In this document: piece after piece, positions 50,694 to 61,248 of the stretch
Layout of the letters: every line of letters begins with the position of its first letter
Numbering within the stretch: the stretch's first letter is position 1
Source of the DNA: Trichomonas vaginalis G3
Lineage: Eukaryota > Parabasalia > Trichomonadida > Trichomonadidae
Reading direction: 5' to 3'
NCBI RefSeq assembly: GCF_026262505.1
Contig: NC_067206.1
Location: 10,745,507 to 10,809,506, forward strand
DNA length: 64,000 nt
Notes under the pieces: model-generated
What the model saw: the letters and a program-made list of their open reading frames with translations, nothing else
Database searches by the model: none
Told to the model about the DNA's origin: nothing
Position numbers and translations under genes: made by a program

Positions 50694-53600
50694 ACATCAA
50701 TACAATGGGATCATTAGTTCATCAGTTACTTAATGAAGCTCCAATAGCAGAAGTACAAGAATTAGCATCTAAAGTCCTTGAATCAAACTATGACTTCTTC
50801 CTTTGTAGTATTCCTTCGTTAAGGAAGATCGAGATCTTTGACTATACAGCTTATTCAGATGTTGATGCTTCTGCTTTGAGAAAAGGAACGCACACACCAT
50901 ATAAACTCACAGCTGAAGAACAAGTTATGTTAGATACGATGAGAGCAGCAGGTCAAGAAAAGATCGCACTCAAGATCATCAAACAAAACCATTCAAAGAA
51001 GAGAAACAGGTCACGTAATGGTCAGCTTTGGACATGGACATGCAAATTACCTATTAACTTAGAGAGGTATCAGATCTTCAACGAACTTAATGCAGAGACA
51101 GCAAAGAAGATGATGAAAGATTCATGTTTCATCTACGCTTGTATTCAAGCTGGTGTTGACGAAGCAACAATTAATCATATGAGGGAAATCGTTCGTGTCA
51201 AAGATTTTCCGATGTCAAAGATTAAGGTTATTGCCAAAGAAACAGGAATAAGGTTCCAAAGATGACAGTAGAGCTTTTATTAATGTATGACCACTACATG
51301 TTGAACGAAAAGCTTCCAATAAGTTCAATGTTCATCAAGAACTATGAAGATGTTTGTAAGTTGTGCAAGGATTGGACTTTAGAGAAGAAGATGTTAGTTA
51401 ACAGAAGATATGAAACAAGGTATGCAATTAACTCAAAGTTAGTTACACCACTTGCAAAAGTCATTGAACTCTTGTTTGCTAACAATTATTTCGAACCAAT
51501 TAGAACAGGAGAACTTTGCACATACTTCACAACAATGTATAATGAGAACCTTGAAGAAATGATTGACCTCACATACAATGAGCGTTATTGCGCAAGGGTG
51601 AAGAAAGATTGGAGTTCAGAGACGAAGAAAGACATGAAGTTCCCAAGAGAACATGTTTTCTTTGCTGACTTCGAAGCATCAACTGATGGAAACATTCACA
51701 AGCATACAACATTTGTTTCATGGAAGATGACGATGATGGTTATACATCAATTTGGGGAAGTGACTGTGCGTCAAAATTCCTCGAAGCTTTACCAGATAAG
51801 AGTTTAGTTTATTTCCACAACTTATCGTACGATGTCACTTTTCTCATGTCTCAGTTAGAAGAGATTACAGGAACTCCAATCATCAAAGGTTCACAACGAT
51901 GCAGATACAAGGAAAGTACAAAGGAAAACTTCTCTGCTTCAAAGACTCTTATGCAATCATCTCAACTAAGTTGGAAAGATTCCCTGAAATGTTTCACCTC
52001 ACTAGTGGTGAAAAAGAAGTTTTCCCATATAATTACTACACGGAAGAGTTAGTTAATACAACTAAAGTTGGTAACATCGATGATGCCATGAATCATGTCA
52101 AAGATATTGAAGCTTTTAATGAGAACATTGAGAAGATTGAAGATTGCAAGATTGATGATGAACACTTTGACATGGAAGTTTATTCGTCATTCTATTGCGG
52201 TCAAGATGTACGCATTTTACGAGATGGCTTTCTTAAGTTCCGCAATGACCTCATGACTGAGTTTGAAATAGATGCTTATGATTATGTTTCAATAAGTTCT
52301 ATCTCAAACAAACTCTTTGAGAAGAGAGTATATTGGAAGAACGGTAATCTCTTTGATCTTGCAGGAAAACCTCGTGAATATATTTCCAAGTGTATTCAAG
52401 GAGGAAGATGCATGTAGCTGAGAACAAGAAGCAATACAATGAAGGAGAACTCATCACTGACTTCGATGCTGTATCATTGTATCCATCAGCAATTGCTAGA
52501 CTTTACTGTTTAGAAGGAATTCCAAAAGTTATGACAGAAGAGATGAAGAGCAGTGAATACTTGTTGGAGCATCTCTTTGATGATGACCAAGCTGAACCAA
52601 CAAAGGAAAAGTTCATCTCAGGATTTTACTGTCAGATCGAGATCTTGTCGATCGGTAAGAACTCAGCATTCCCATTGATTGTCGTCAATCCTGACATCAA
52701 CCCTGACTTACATGTTGCCAGAAGTTCCAATACATGCTGCAAGATGTTCGTAGACCACATTACGCTTCAAGATCTGATCAAGTTCCAAGAGATCTCATGC
52801 AAAGTCATTGATGGATACTATTATGATGGAAAAAGGGACATGACAATAAGGAATGAAGTTAAGAAGCTCTTCGAATTACGTGCTAAGTATAAGAAGGAAG
52901 GTAATCCGATACAAGAGATCATCAAACTTCTTTTGAACAGTATCTATGGTAAGACGATATTGAAGCCCATTGACAAAAAGATTCGTTTCATCAAGGACAA
53001 TAAGCTCACTGACTATATCATTAAGAACTATAATGACATACAGACAATAGAGTTCATCCCCGATTCCGAACTTTCATGTGTAAAGTCATTTAAACCTATC
53101 GTTCGTCACTTCAACTATTGTCCATTAGGCGTTTCAATCCTTTCTATGTCCAAACGAATCATGAATGAAGTATTCTTCACAGCAGAAGATTTAGGCTTGA
53201 AGTTGTTCTATCAAGATACCGACAGCTTACACTTGTATGAGAAAGACTTAAATGCTTTAGCAGAAGAATACAAGAGAAGGTATAACAGAGAACTCATTGG
53301 AAAAACACTGGGTCAATTTCATTCAGACTTTGCAGAGATTACTGCAGGACATATGTCTAAGGCACAAAGATCTATATTCGTTGGAAAGAAGACCTACCTC
53401 GACGAATTAACCAATGACCTCAAGGAAATTGCTTTCCACTGTCGAATGAAGGGAATCACACAGGACGTAATTGCACTTACTGCAAACCAAATGTTCCCAG
53501 ATGCGATACAAGTACATTATGACGAGAAGAAAGGTTTGTTCTTCCCTGAGAAAGTTGGGGAAAAATATAGCATCGTAGAATTGTACAAATCTCTTTATGA

Positions 53601-53712
53601 AGGTGATGAGATAACCTTTGACTTGTGCATTGGTTCAAAACCATGCTTCAACAAAAATAAGGACTTCACTATTTCAACGAAGTCATCTTTTGAACGTAAG
53701 TTAAAGTTCTAA
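50690..53712 (+). pseudogene. protein-primed family B DNA polymerase, broken
   Basis: All landmarks are present in order: exonuclease motif FFADFEAS near 51,660, YFHNLSYDVTF near 51,810, polymerase motif A DFDAVSLYPSAIARL near 52,461, motif B LLNSIYGKT near 52,930, motif C YQDTDSLHLY near 53,210, and a late lysine motif GKKTYLDEL near 53,390. Length is normal for Polintons. The region has about three or four breaks, so it is inactive as it stands. It would copy the linear genome from protein-primed ends. Confidence 0.9.
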
Positions 53713-53716
53713 ACAC

Positions 53717-53956
53717 TTACTTATTATTTTTCTTAGCTTCTTCCTCTTCTCTCAATTTCTTTGCAATCATTCGTGGATTCTTTGCGCGTCCAGCTGCTAA
53801 TGCAGCTAATTGTTTCTCTGTGAGTTTACGCTTTGGTTTAGCTGGTTTCTCTTCTTGTGTTTGTTCTTTTGGTTGTTCCTTTGGTTTGAGTTCATTAAGT
53901 ATTTCTTCACGAAGTTCTTTCTTGAGTGCTTCTCTGTCGAAAGTATTCTCAGTCAT
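53717..53956 (-). CDS. 79-residue Lys/Glu/Pro-rich protein
   Basis: MTENTFDREALKKELREEIL, a run of KEQPKEQTQEEKPAKPKRK, then LTEKQLAALAAGRAKNPRM, a basic helix-like motif. Charged and probably disordered; possible DNA-binding core protein (inference). Tail to tail with the polymerase, 4 bases apart; divergent from 53,990. Confidence 0.5.
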   Translation of the reverse strand: MTENTFDREALKKELREEILNELKPKEQPKEQTQEEKPAKPKRKLTEKQLAALAAGRAKNPRMIAKKLREEEEAKKNNK

Positions 53957-53989
53957 TTTGTTAGGAGTAAAAATTTTATTAGGATAGAA

Positions 53990-54439
53990 ATGACGTCAAA
54001 ACTTTCACCAAGTGAAAAGCAATCAATCATATTGAATGAAGCTAAAGGAATACAACATCCATTATATTATGTTTGTCATATGAAGAATGGTTCAGTTCAA
54101 GTTAGAAAGAGAAAGGCACCATTGAATTCACCAGCTCCTGCCCCAGCTCCTGTTGTTCAAGAAGCTCCTAAAGTTGATGAGAAGAAAGAAGAAGAACAAG
54201 CATATACTAATAAAATGTTGTTAGAGATGATGACAAAGATATTAGAACGTAACAGTGTAGTTAATGAACCAAACATGGACCCAATTGAACGTGAGAAGGA
54301 AACTAAAGAGAATCAAGAATATGTTCAATCAATGGAAGAGAAAAGAATACACTTCGATGATGAACCAGAGCCTGAACCAGAACCTCCTAAACCTCAGCCA
54401 CAAGTAAGACGAATAATCCCAAGAATAAGAAGATTGTAA
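53990..54439 (+). CDS. 149-residue protein with YYVCHMKNGSVQVRK motif
   Basis: MTSKLSPSEKQSIILNEAKG, LYYVCHMKNGSVQVRKRKAP, then Pro/Glu-rich linkers, a helix and a basic end (RRIIPRIRRL). Paralogue of 39,389-39,625. The ATG at 53,990 is used because the longer frame lies antisense to the 53,717 gene. Precedes the capsid gene by 20 bases; perhaps a capsid cofactor. Confidence 0.6.
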   Translation: MTSKLSPSEKQSIILNEAKGIQHPLYYVCHMKNGSVQVRKRKAPLNSPAPAPAPVVQEAPKVDEKKEEEQAYTNKMLLEMMTKILERNSVVNEPNMDPIEREKETKENQEYVQSMEEKRIHFDDEPEPEPEPPKPQPQVRRIIPRIRRL

Positions 54440-54459
54440 ATTTTTTATAGCTGAGAAAG

Positions 54460-56172
54460 ATGTTGAACGATAACCTCAATACATACAGTATTGCTGATTC
54501 CATCAGACAAGTAAGATATTATTTCGATCAAGTTGATGGGGCAGTTCCTATTGGAGATACTAACCATAGATATGTCCCAACAAAAGTGCCAGCTATGCCG
54601 ACAAATACTATTGATAACGGTTATATTACATTTAACATATCACCACCTGGTGAGAACATGATTGACTTATATAATACGTTCATTAGTGGTTATGTCGATG
54701 GTGAGTGCATAATTACAACAGAAACTGAACCAGCTGATGAAAAAGTTCCTAAATATGATGGTGAAGTATATAAAGAAAGAGCTGCTGAGACAGCAACTTC
54801 ATCAAAAACTGAAACCGCTCCTACAGGATCAAATGTTACAGCAATTAAAGCAATTGATACTAAATATGCTGGTGGCAAATCATGTGCACATCTTCCAGCA
54901 ATTTGGTTGGGATACATTGATTCATTCTATGCTGTTGAATCATATCAATTAATCGCTAATGGTAAAAGTGTTTATACACAAGATAATGCTAGAGAAGAAG
55001 GTTACATTACTTCTACTGCATCTACAACAGAAGCTATTAAGAAAGTTGATGTATTTAGTAAGGCTAGACATAAAGATGTTTTCAATAGATGTGATACAGT
55101 TCGTTCTGGACAGATTATTGAGTTCAATAAACCAATTAGTGGTGCAACTACATTAAAGTTCCACGTACCAATCAAGATTGACCTAAGAAGATTCCTAGTA
55201 CTTAATAACATTAGATTCATTCCAGCGTTTGCTGGTAACTTACAACTTAAGGTTAAGTTCAGTATTGCTGGTATGGTTTGGACACCATTAAGTTATCAGG
55301 ATATTCTACCATTACCGAACATGCAAGCCAATGTTACAAGCTATATTCCAATCACTAATCACTTCACTCCTATCTATGAAGGTATCAAAGTTATTGATAC
55401 TGTAACTTGGACTGCCGATAAGAGTACGATATCATTTGGTACCAAGTTTATTAAGTTCGCTAAGAAGAATGCAAACTTCTTTGAAATGATTACATACTGT
55501 AACTCATTCTCTTTGGACCCTAACATCTATAGTGATTTGGTGGCAAGATATTCGGCAAAGACTCTAAACTTCCCAATCAAAAGAATTGACTGCATTACTA
55601 TGGATGGTTCAATGGCTAAAGGTGCAGGAACTCCTTGTACATTCACGGCAGCATTTACTCCATTATATGTGAACACCATTTATACACTATTTAAGAAAAC
55701 ACCTAATTATAACACTACCTATGAAAATCCACTGTTTGAACAAATTCAACTGAACTGCGGTGCATATGGTAACATACCTGCTGAGGCTCAAGCATCTAAT
55801 GATCCAATCTTCTATGAGATGCAGGCAAATGCTACTAACAATAATAACGATACTGTTGGCTTCAACTATGATGTCATGAGGTCTATCACAACCACATCAG
55901 TCCCTCAATTTGGAATCGAGTCAAATGACTTAGGTCATTACCTATGTGGATTCCCTTGCGAAACTGATTATACATTCCAACAGGGTCAGTTATCTAACTC
56001 ACCTATTACATATAAGCTTACAGTTAAGCCAACAGCAGAGTCTATTAACTATACTGAGAAACCAGTGTTATGCTTCTTACGTCACGTTTGCCTCCCCATA
56101 CAGATTAAACCGGTGGGACCACCTATCGTACTTCTCGACGATTATGATTTATCAGCCCCTGCTAGTGAATAA
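54460..56172 (+). CDS. major capsid protein (double jelly-roll)
   Basis: 570 residues, beta-rich, open. HVPIKIDLRRFLVLNNIRFI aligns with RVPLSSFLIFRFLRYLPNWA of Polinton A. Other strands (LGYIDSFYAVESYQLIANGK against VGYQYAPEVFMGYKIYSNS) keep the order. A Thr/Lys-rich loop at about 85-130 is longer than in A and could be a surface loop. Last gene before the right terminus; ends in TAAA. Confidence 0.8.
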   Translation: MLNDNLNTYSIADSIRQVRYYFDQVDGAVPIGDTNHRYVPTKVPAMPTNTIDNGYITFNISPPGENMIDLYNTFISGYVDGECIITTETEPADEKVPKYDGEVYKERAAETATSSKTETAPTGSNVTAIKAIDTKYAGGKSCAHLPAIWLGYIDSFYAVESYQLIANGKSVYTQDNAREEGYITSTASTTEAIKKVDVFSKARHKDVFNRCDTVRSGQIIEFNKPISGATTLKFHVPIKIDLRRFLVLNNIRFIPAFAGNLQLKVKFSIAGMVWTPLSYQDILPLPNMQANVTSYIPITNHFTPIYEGIKVIDTVTWTADKSTISFGTKFIKFAKKNANFFEMITYCNSFSLDPNIYSDLVARYSAKTLNFPIKRIDCITMDGSMAKGAGTPCTFTAAFTPLYVNTIYTLFKKTPNYNTTYENPLFEQIQLNCGAYGNIPAEAQASNDPIFYEMQANATNNNNDTVGFNYDVMRSITTTSVPQFGIESNDLGHYLCGFPCETDYTFQQGQLSNSPITYKLTVKPTAESINYTEKPVLCFLRHVCLPIQIKPVGPPIVLLDDYDLSAPASE

Positions 56173-56233
56173 AGGTTAGTTTACATATGAACGTTTATTT
56201 TTACACATATATGCGTACATATGCGCGCCCGTA

Positions 56234-56315
56234 TAGTGTCACTTTTCTGTCACTTTTTCATTGTGCCGGTGCCTGTAGCTGTAGGCTACAGGCGACGCAC
56301 AATGTATACTGTACT
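56234..56315. repeat. right terminal inverted repeat of Polinton B
   Basis: Reverse complement of 33,730-33,810. Ends TATACTGTACT at 56,315, followed by the duplicated target CATCTC (56,316-56,321). Confidence 0.95.
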
Positions 56316-56613
56316 CATCTCCAAAAAACTAAATTCTTCACAATTTTTTTAAAATTGAGAACATAAAAAACGTATGCATTCAATAATTTAAGATACTAAC
56401 AAATATTACAAACTTCAAAATATCAGATATTAACGTTTTTCAATTAAAAAAATATTATTTTGCTTTTCAATTCGAACATAAATCTTAAATATTTTTAATT
56501 AATATCTGATTTACAGCATTATTATCCATTTATAAATCTGACAAATAAATGACAAAACCATCAGAAATAGTGTCACTTTTTGTCAAAAAGTGAAGTCACG
56601 CTATTTTTCATGC
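56316..56613. repeat. repeat Z copy 2, right half
   Basis: Continues Z after the Polinton B insertion: 56,322-56,450 matches the reverse complement of 30,355-30,485, and 56,455-56,613 the reverse complement of 23,931-24,085. Ends in TATTTTTCATGC, the inverted end of Z. Confidence 0.9.
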
Positions 56614-56655
56614 ACAACATTCTTTTGGGAACAGGCTTTAATAAATTTAATTTGC

Positions 56656-56738
56656 ACTCAATCCAGCTCCGTTAAATATTTTGAACTCTACTCTTCTAAT
56701 ATAGAGTTCAAAATATCTTCCAGAGCTGGATTGAGTCT
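56656..56738. repeat. hairpin with about 33-bp stem
   Basis: CTCAATCCAGCTC ... ATATTTTGAACTCTA and its complement TAGAGTTCAAAATAT ... GAGCTGGATTGAG fold into one imperfect stem. It takes the place of the GC-rich hairpin cluster found on the outer side of Z in the arms. Confidence 0.8.
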
Positions 56739-58099
56739 ATATTACATCATATTTCTCAGTAATTTTGTGAATATGTGTTGGTGAAATAACCCTCACTAAT
56801 GCAGACTTTACAATGTCAAAAATACTAATTTCTGACACTTTACAAACTTTACCAAGCACACTTTTGTAATATACACGGGATTTTTTGAATTTTGAACTAA
56901 AATTTGTGATTGGCAATTATTGAATAATCGATTGGAATATGAAAGAAATACTTTAAAATTGAATAGAATGTGCCGATAGAATTTTTCTCACAATTTTAAA
57001 AAGTTGTCCAAATCCTATTTTTGATTGAGTTTTTGCAATTTTTATATATCAAGTGACAAGCTAAAAATCAAATTTTTGTTGTACTACTGTTAATGCAACT
57101 ATTTGTAAATTACGTGCATCCTTTGTATTCGAGTAATCAACACCGAGATTACATATTGTAAGAAAATCTTTGGAATTAGATTTTTATTTGAATTTAAATT
57201 CGGACAGTCTAGTTCATGTTGCTTCGTGAGAATATATATAATTTGCAATATGAAAATGATATATACGATTCTGTATAAATAAGTAATTATGCTTTAGGAA
57301 ACTGCTCGGCATTGCATGAGATCTAATCTTAATAATTTTTTAGATATGTTGAAATATGTAATATTTAGCTTCAATATCATTTATTATGGTGTGTCTTTGC
57401 TGTTTTGTGATATTGGATATCAATGACTCTTCTGTGAACGAAAAAATCATTAAATTCTAAACGTAAGCGAAACGCATTCAATTTATTATTAGAATCAAAT
57501 CTATTTTAAAATTGAGCTATTTGATAAATCACAAAAGAATACTTTATATTTTTAGTCAAAATTTGTTGATAGGAGCTTATTGGCGCAATCTACTGATCTT
57601 CCTGGTGTCCCGTACCGAAATGCATCACCAGAAAAGTGACAAAAAAGTGACACTTACTCTTATTTTGTGCGGCAATTTTTCTAAGTTATTTTGTTAAGCT
57701 AAATGTGTTATATATCAAATCAGCTTTATAAATATTATAGAAAGTTTATTTTTATTTTTATTTTTATTTTTAATTATTATTATTATTTTTTAAATTAAAA
57801 GAAAACATTAAAATTATATGGATATATTTAAATTAATTATAAAAATAAAATTGAATATATTGAAGTTTGAGTTTATAGGTATACAAATTTTAGAGGCATT
57901 TTGGCTGAGAACTATGGTCTGCGAGGTACATGGATAGAATCAGTACCTCGCAGACTATAGTTCTCTATATGGCGCCCAAAAAAATTTATGATTGTTTTTT
58001 ATCAAATCTTATCCATATTATTCTATTAATGTTAATTATATTTTATCAATTATATTTTTAAATAATAAACACAAAATCCACTAATTTAAAATTGGCACC
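56739..58099. other. AT-rich spacer, no gene supported
   Basis: Contains hairpin 1 of Z alone (57,907-57,967, flanked by ATTTTGGC and ATATGGCGCC), paired AAAAGTGACA motifs near 57,635, and a TACCGAAATGCATCACCAG near 57,609 whose inverse is at about 58,113-58,132. Otherwise featureless. Confidence 0.5.
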
Positions 58100-58112
58100 A
58101 AATGTCACTTTT

Positions 58113-58565
58113 GCTAGTGATGCATTTCGGTATGATATATACTGATCTTCCTGGAAGGAGCGCACAGACCAGTCAGAAGCGCTCCTTCCAGGACCAGAAA
58201 GACTAGAAGGGGGCCCTGACCTTGAGAAAGGACCCCCTTCCAGGCCTTTCTCAAAGGAATATTGTGCCATTGTGGGAGACATGCAGTGGCAATGTCTCCC
58301 ATAATGACACTTTGTGACCGACAGGAGTGCATAATGCACTCTTGTCGGTCATTGTTTTATAATCACTTTGTGATTGCAAAAAATTGTGCCATCAAGAGGC
58401 AATGTCTCCAGGAATGATATGTGCAGACCGACAAGAGTGCATAACACACTCTTGTCGGTCAAAGTTCCGCATTCAAGTTATGAATGCGGAACATTGTGCC
58501 ATTGTGGGAGACATGCAGTGGCAATGTCTCCCAGAATGACACATTGCGACCAACACGAGTGAATG
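58113..58565. repeat. array of at least six different perfect hairpins
   Basis: Stems in order: TCCTGGAAGGAGCGC, CCTTTCTCAAAGG-type and GGGGGCC-type folds, TGGGAGACA / TGTCTCCCA, TGACCGACA / TGTCGGTCA, GACCGACAAGAGTG / CACTCTTGTCGGTC, GTTCCGCATTC / GAATGCGGAAC, and TGGGAGACA again. Several are near duplicates. GC-rich against the AT-rich surroundings. Confidence 0.85.
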
Positions 58566-58834
58566 GGACACTCTATTCTTTCAATTTTCCCATTAATATT
58601 TTTCTTTTTTTATTAGATCAATAAATAAACTATTTTAATGTTCATAATTACATAAATCCATATGAATCAATCCGCTATTTATTTAGTCTCTAATTTTAAT
58701 AGCTTTTTTGAATCTTGCAATCTAAATAATTAATATATGCGGGTCATTTTATTTTTTTTCATAATTACATTATATATAATAATAGATTATATGTCCAAAT
58801 TGAACTGTAATAAACAGAAATTCATCAAAAGTGA

Positions 58835-58913
58835 CAGCTCTCAATTTTTTGACATTTGTAAATTCTAAATTGAATGAGAAAAATGAAATAATACTAAGCA
58901 TAATACAATATTC
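58835..58913. repeat. 79-bp direct repeat, left
   Basis: CAGCTCTCAATTTTTTGAC onward to ACAATATTC, identical to 60,762-60,840. The two copies flank the expanded minisatellite element. Confidence 0.9.
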
Positions 58914-60761
58914 GAAAAAACCAGAATTTTCGAAAAAGTGACACCAACTATTAAAGTTATTTTATTACTAGATTTATTTACAAATTATAAGATAATATCA
59001 TTAACAAAATATATTTTTAATATAAATAAAAAACTTTTTTTATACAAAAAATTACAATCAATCGATAAATATTATAAAACATTTATTCCAAAAAGATTAA
59101 GAAATAGGTGGGATCCTGCATATAATATAATTTTATGTCATAAAGCTTACAAATTTTAGATGGACCACAGTGAGAATGTGAGTGGTTAATTTAAAGGTGG
59201 TCTGATAAAGATATCGAAGCTTACTCAACACAGCATGAAGCAGTTTCTAATACACAATCTTACTAGTGGTGTTTCGGTCGCCAGCGCTCTCATAGGGGTG
59301 CTGATTTCAAAAACCACTACTTCAAATTATTCAACAATACTCAATGCAGCATGAAGCAGCTACTACTGCTGTATCTTACTGGTAGCGTTTTGGTCGTTGG
59401 CTCTTGCACAGTCTCTCAGATTTTCAAAATTTTTTTTTCAACACTATCTTGTTTCGCTCTCAGAAAGCTATCCTACAAAGACATCGAAGCTTACTCAACA
59501 CAGCATGAAGCAGTTTCTAATACACAATCTTACTAGTGGTGTTTCGGTCGCCAGCGCTCTCATAGGGGTGCTGATTTCAAAAAACCACTACTTCAAATTA
59601 TTCAACAATACTCAATGCAGCATGAAGCAGCTACTACTGCTGTATCTTACTGGTAGCGTTTTGGTCGTTGGCTCTTGCACAGTCTCTCAGATTTTCAAAT
59701 TTTTTTTTCAACACTATCTTGTTTCGCTCTCAGAAAGCTATCCTACAAAGACATCGAAGCTTACTCAACACAGCATGAAGCAGTTTCTAATACACAATCT
59801 TACTAGTGGTGTTTCGGTCGCCAGCGCTCTCATAGGGGTGCTGATTTCAAAAACCACTACTTCAATTATTCAACAATACTCAATGCAGCATGAAGCAGCT
59901 ACTACTGCTGTACTTACTGGTAGCGTTTTGGTCGTTGGCTCTTGCACAGTCTCTCAGATTTTCAAATTTTTTTTTCAACACTATCTTGTTTCGCTCTCAG
60001 AAAGCTATCCTACAAAGACATCGAAGCTTACTCAACACAGCATGAAGCAGTTTCTAATACACAATCTTACTAGTGGTGTTTCGGTCGCCAGCGCTCTCAT
60101 AGGGGTGCTGATTTCAAAACCACTACTTCAAATTATTCAACAATACTCAATGCAGCATGAAGCAGCTACTACTGCTGTATCTTACTGGTAGCGTTTTGGT
60201 CGTTGGCTCTTGCACAGTCTCTCAGATTTTCAAAATTTTTTTTTCAACACTATCTTGTTTCGCTCTCAGAAAGCTATCCTACAAAGACATCGAAGCTTAC
60301 TCAAAACAGCATGAAGCAGTTTCTAATACACAATCTTACTAGTGGTGTTTCGGTCGCCAGCGCTCTCATAGGGGTGCTGATTTCAAAAACCACTACTTCA
60401 AATTATTCAACAATACTCAATGCAGCATGAAGCAGTTTCTAATAAATATATACATATATAAATATATACATATATAAATATATCATATATAAATATATAC
60501 ATATATAAATATATAAATATATACATATATAAATATATACATATATAAATATATACATATATAAATATATACATATATAATATATACATATATAAATATA
60601 TACATATATAAATATATACATATATAAATATATACATATATAAATATACATATATATATAAATATATAAATAACAAAATATAATCAAAAAATAGTGTTTG
60701 GAAATTTAAGGTTAAGTGTCACTTTTTCTACTGTCACTTTTTCGTAAATTCTACCACACTC
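58914..60761. repeat. minisatellite element, copy 2 (expanded, inverted)
   Basis: Inverse of 24,172-25,180: TTCGAAAAAGTGACACCAA at one end, AAGTGTCACTTTTTC at the other. Holds about 4.5 units of a 268-270-base tandem repeat (59,211-60,440) against 1.8 in copy 1, then a TATATA array (60,445-60,665). Units differ by single-base and run-length changes. The open frame of 264 codons across the repeats is a by-product of the period and is not called a gene. Confidence 0.8.
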
Positions 60762-60840
60762 CAGCTCTCAATTTTTTGACATTTGTAAATTCTAAATTGA
60801 ATGAGAAAAATGAAATAATACTAAGCATAATACAATATTC
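60762..60840. repeat. 79-bp direct repeat, right
   Basis: Identical to 58,835-58,913. Far longer than any usual target duplication, so it may reflect recombination or duplication of the flank. Confidence 0.9.
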
Positions 60841-61150
60841 TAGATTTAATTATAATTAGGGAAAAGTTAGTTTTGAGAGTACTTTTCATAGGCATATAGA
60901 ATGAAATCTTCTGAAAAATAATATCACATAAACTCATATTATTTTCTAATATATAACTATTTTATATAAAAATCAAATTCAATGATCTTAAAAGCGAAGG
61001 ATAAACCTCAAAATTTACGAATATAATGAGTGGGAATATAATGGTTATCTATCATAAAACCATATGAAATATCAATTTTTGCTTTACGCCTAATTTTTGA
61101 CGACAATTAGCAAAAAATGTTAAATGTTAACACTCAGTCCATTTGAATAT
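60841..61150. other. AT-rich spacer before Polinton C
   Basis: No gene, hairpin or repeat recognised. The six bases next to the Polinton end are GAATAT, its possible target; the partner copy is not in the window. Confidence 0.5.
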
Positions 61151-61248
61151 AGGTCAGGTAAGTGGGGCTTCCAGGCACTTCGTGCCCTCTAGCCCCTAAA
61201 AAACCTAGAGGAGAACTAAAAAAATTATATAGTAAAAAATTAAAGTTT
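61151..61248. repeat. terminal segment of Polinton C with hairpin
   Basis: GGGGCTTCCAGGCAC-TTC-GTGCCCTCTAGCCCC folds into a stem near the terminus. Same structure as at 21,575-21,615 with changes on both sides of the stem. Confidence 0.7.

Larger units (their letters stand above)
33730..56315. mobile_element. Polinton B, complete from end to end, broken in parts
   Basis: Boundaries come from inverted ends of about 82 bases beginning AGTACAGTATACATTGTG (33,730-33,810 and 56,234-56,315) and a 6-bp CATCTC duplication on both sides (33,724-33,729 and 56,316-56,321). An empty copy of the site is in this window. Length 22.6 kb. Core genes: ATPase, integrase, penton-like, fibre-like, polymerase, major capsid; accessory: Dam-type methyltransferase and a 1,113-residue repeat protein. 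Most frames are open, with roughly six to eight breaks overall, so it is a young fossil. I found no recognisable adenovirus-type protease. Confidence 0.95.

Noticed and set aside
58058-58339. 93-codon minus-strand frame over the hairpin array
   Set aside because: Passes through perfect stems; no conserved domain; better explained by structure.
59397-60191. 264-codon frame over the minisatellite
   Set aside because: Repeat period close to a multiple of three; unit-to-unit frame changes and no homologue.
60407-60687. Tyr/Ile-rich frames near 60.5 kb
   Set aside because: Translation of the TATATA array.
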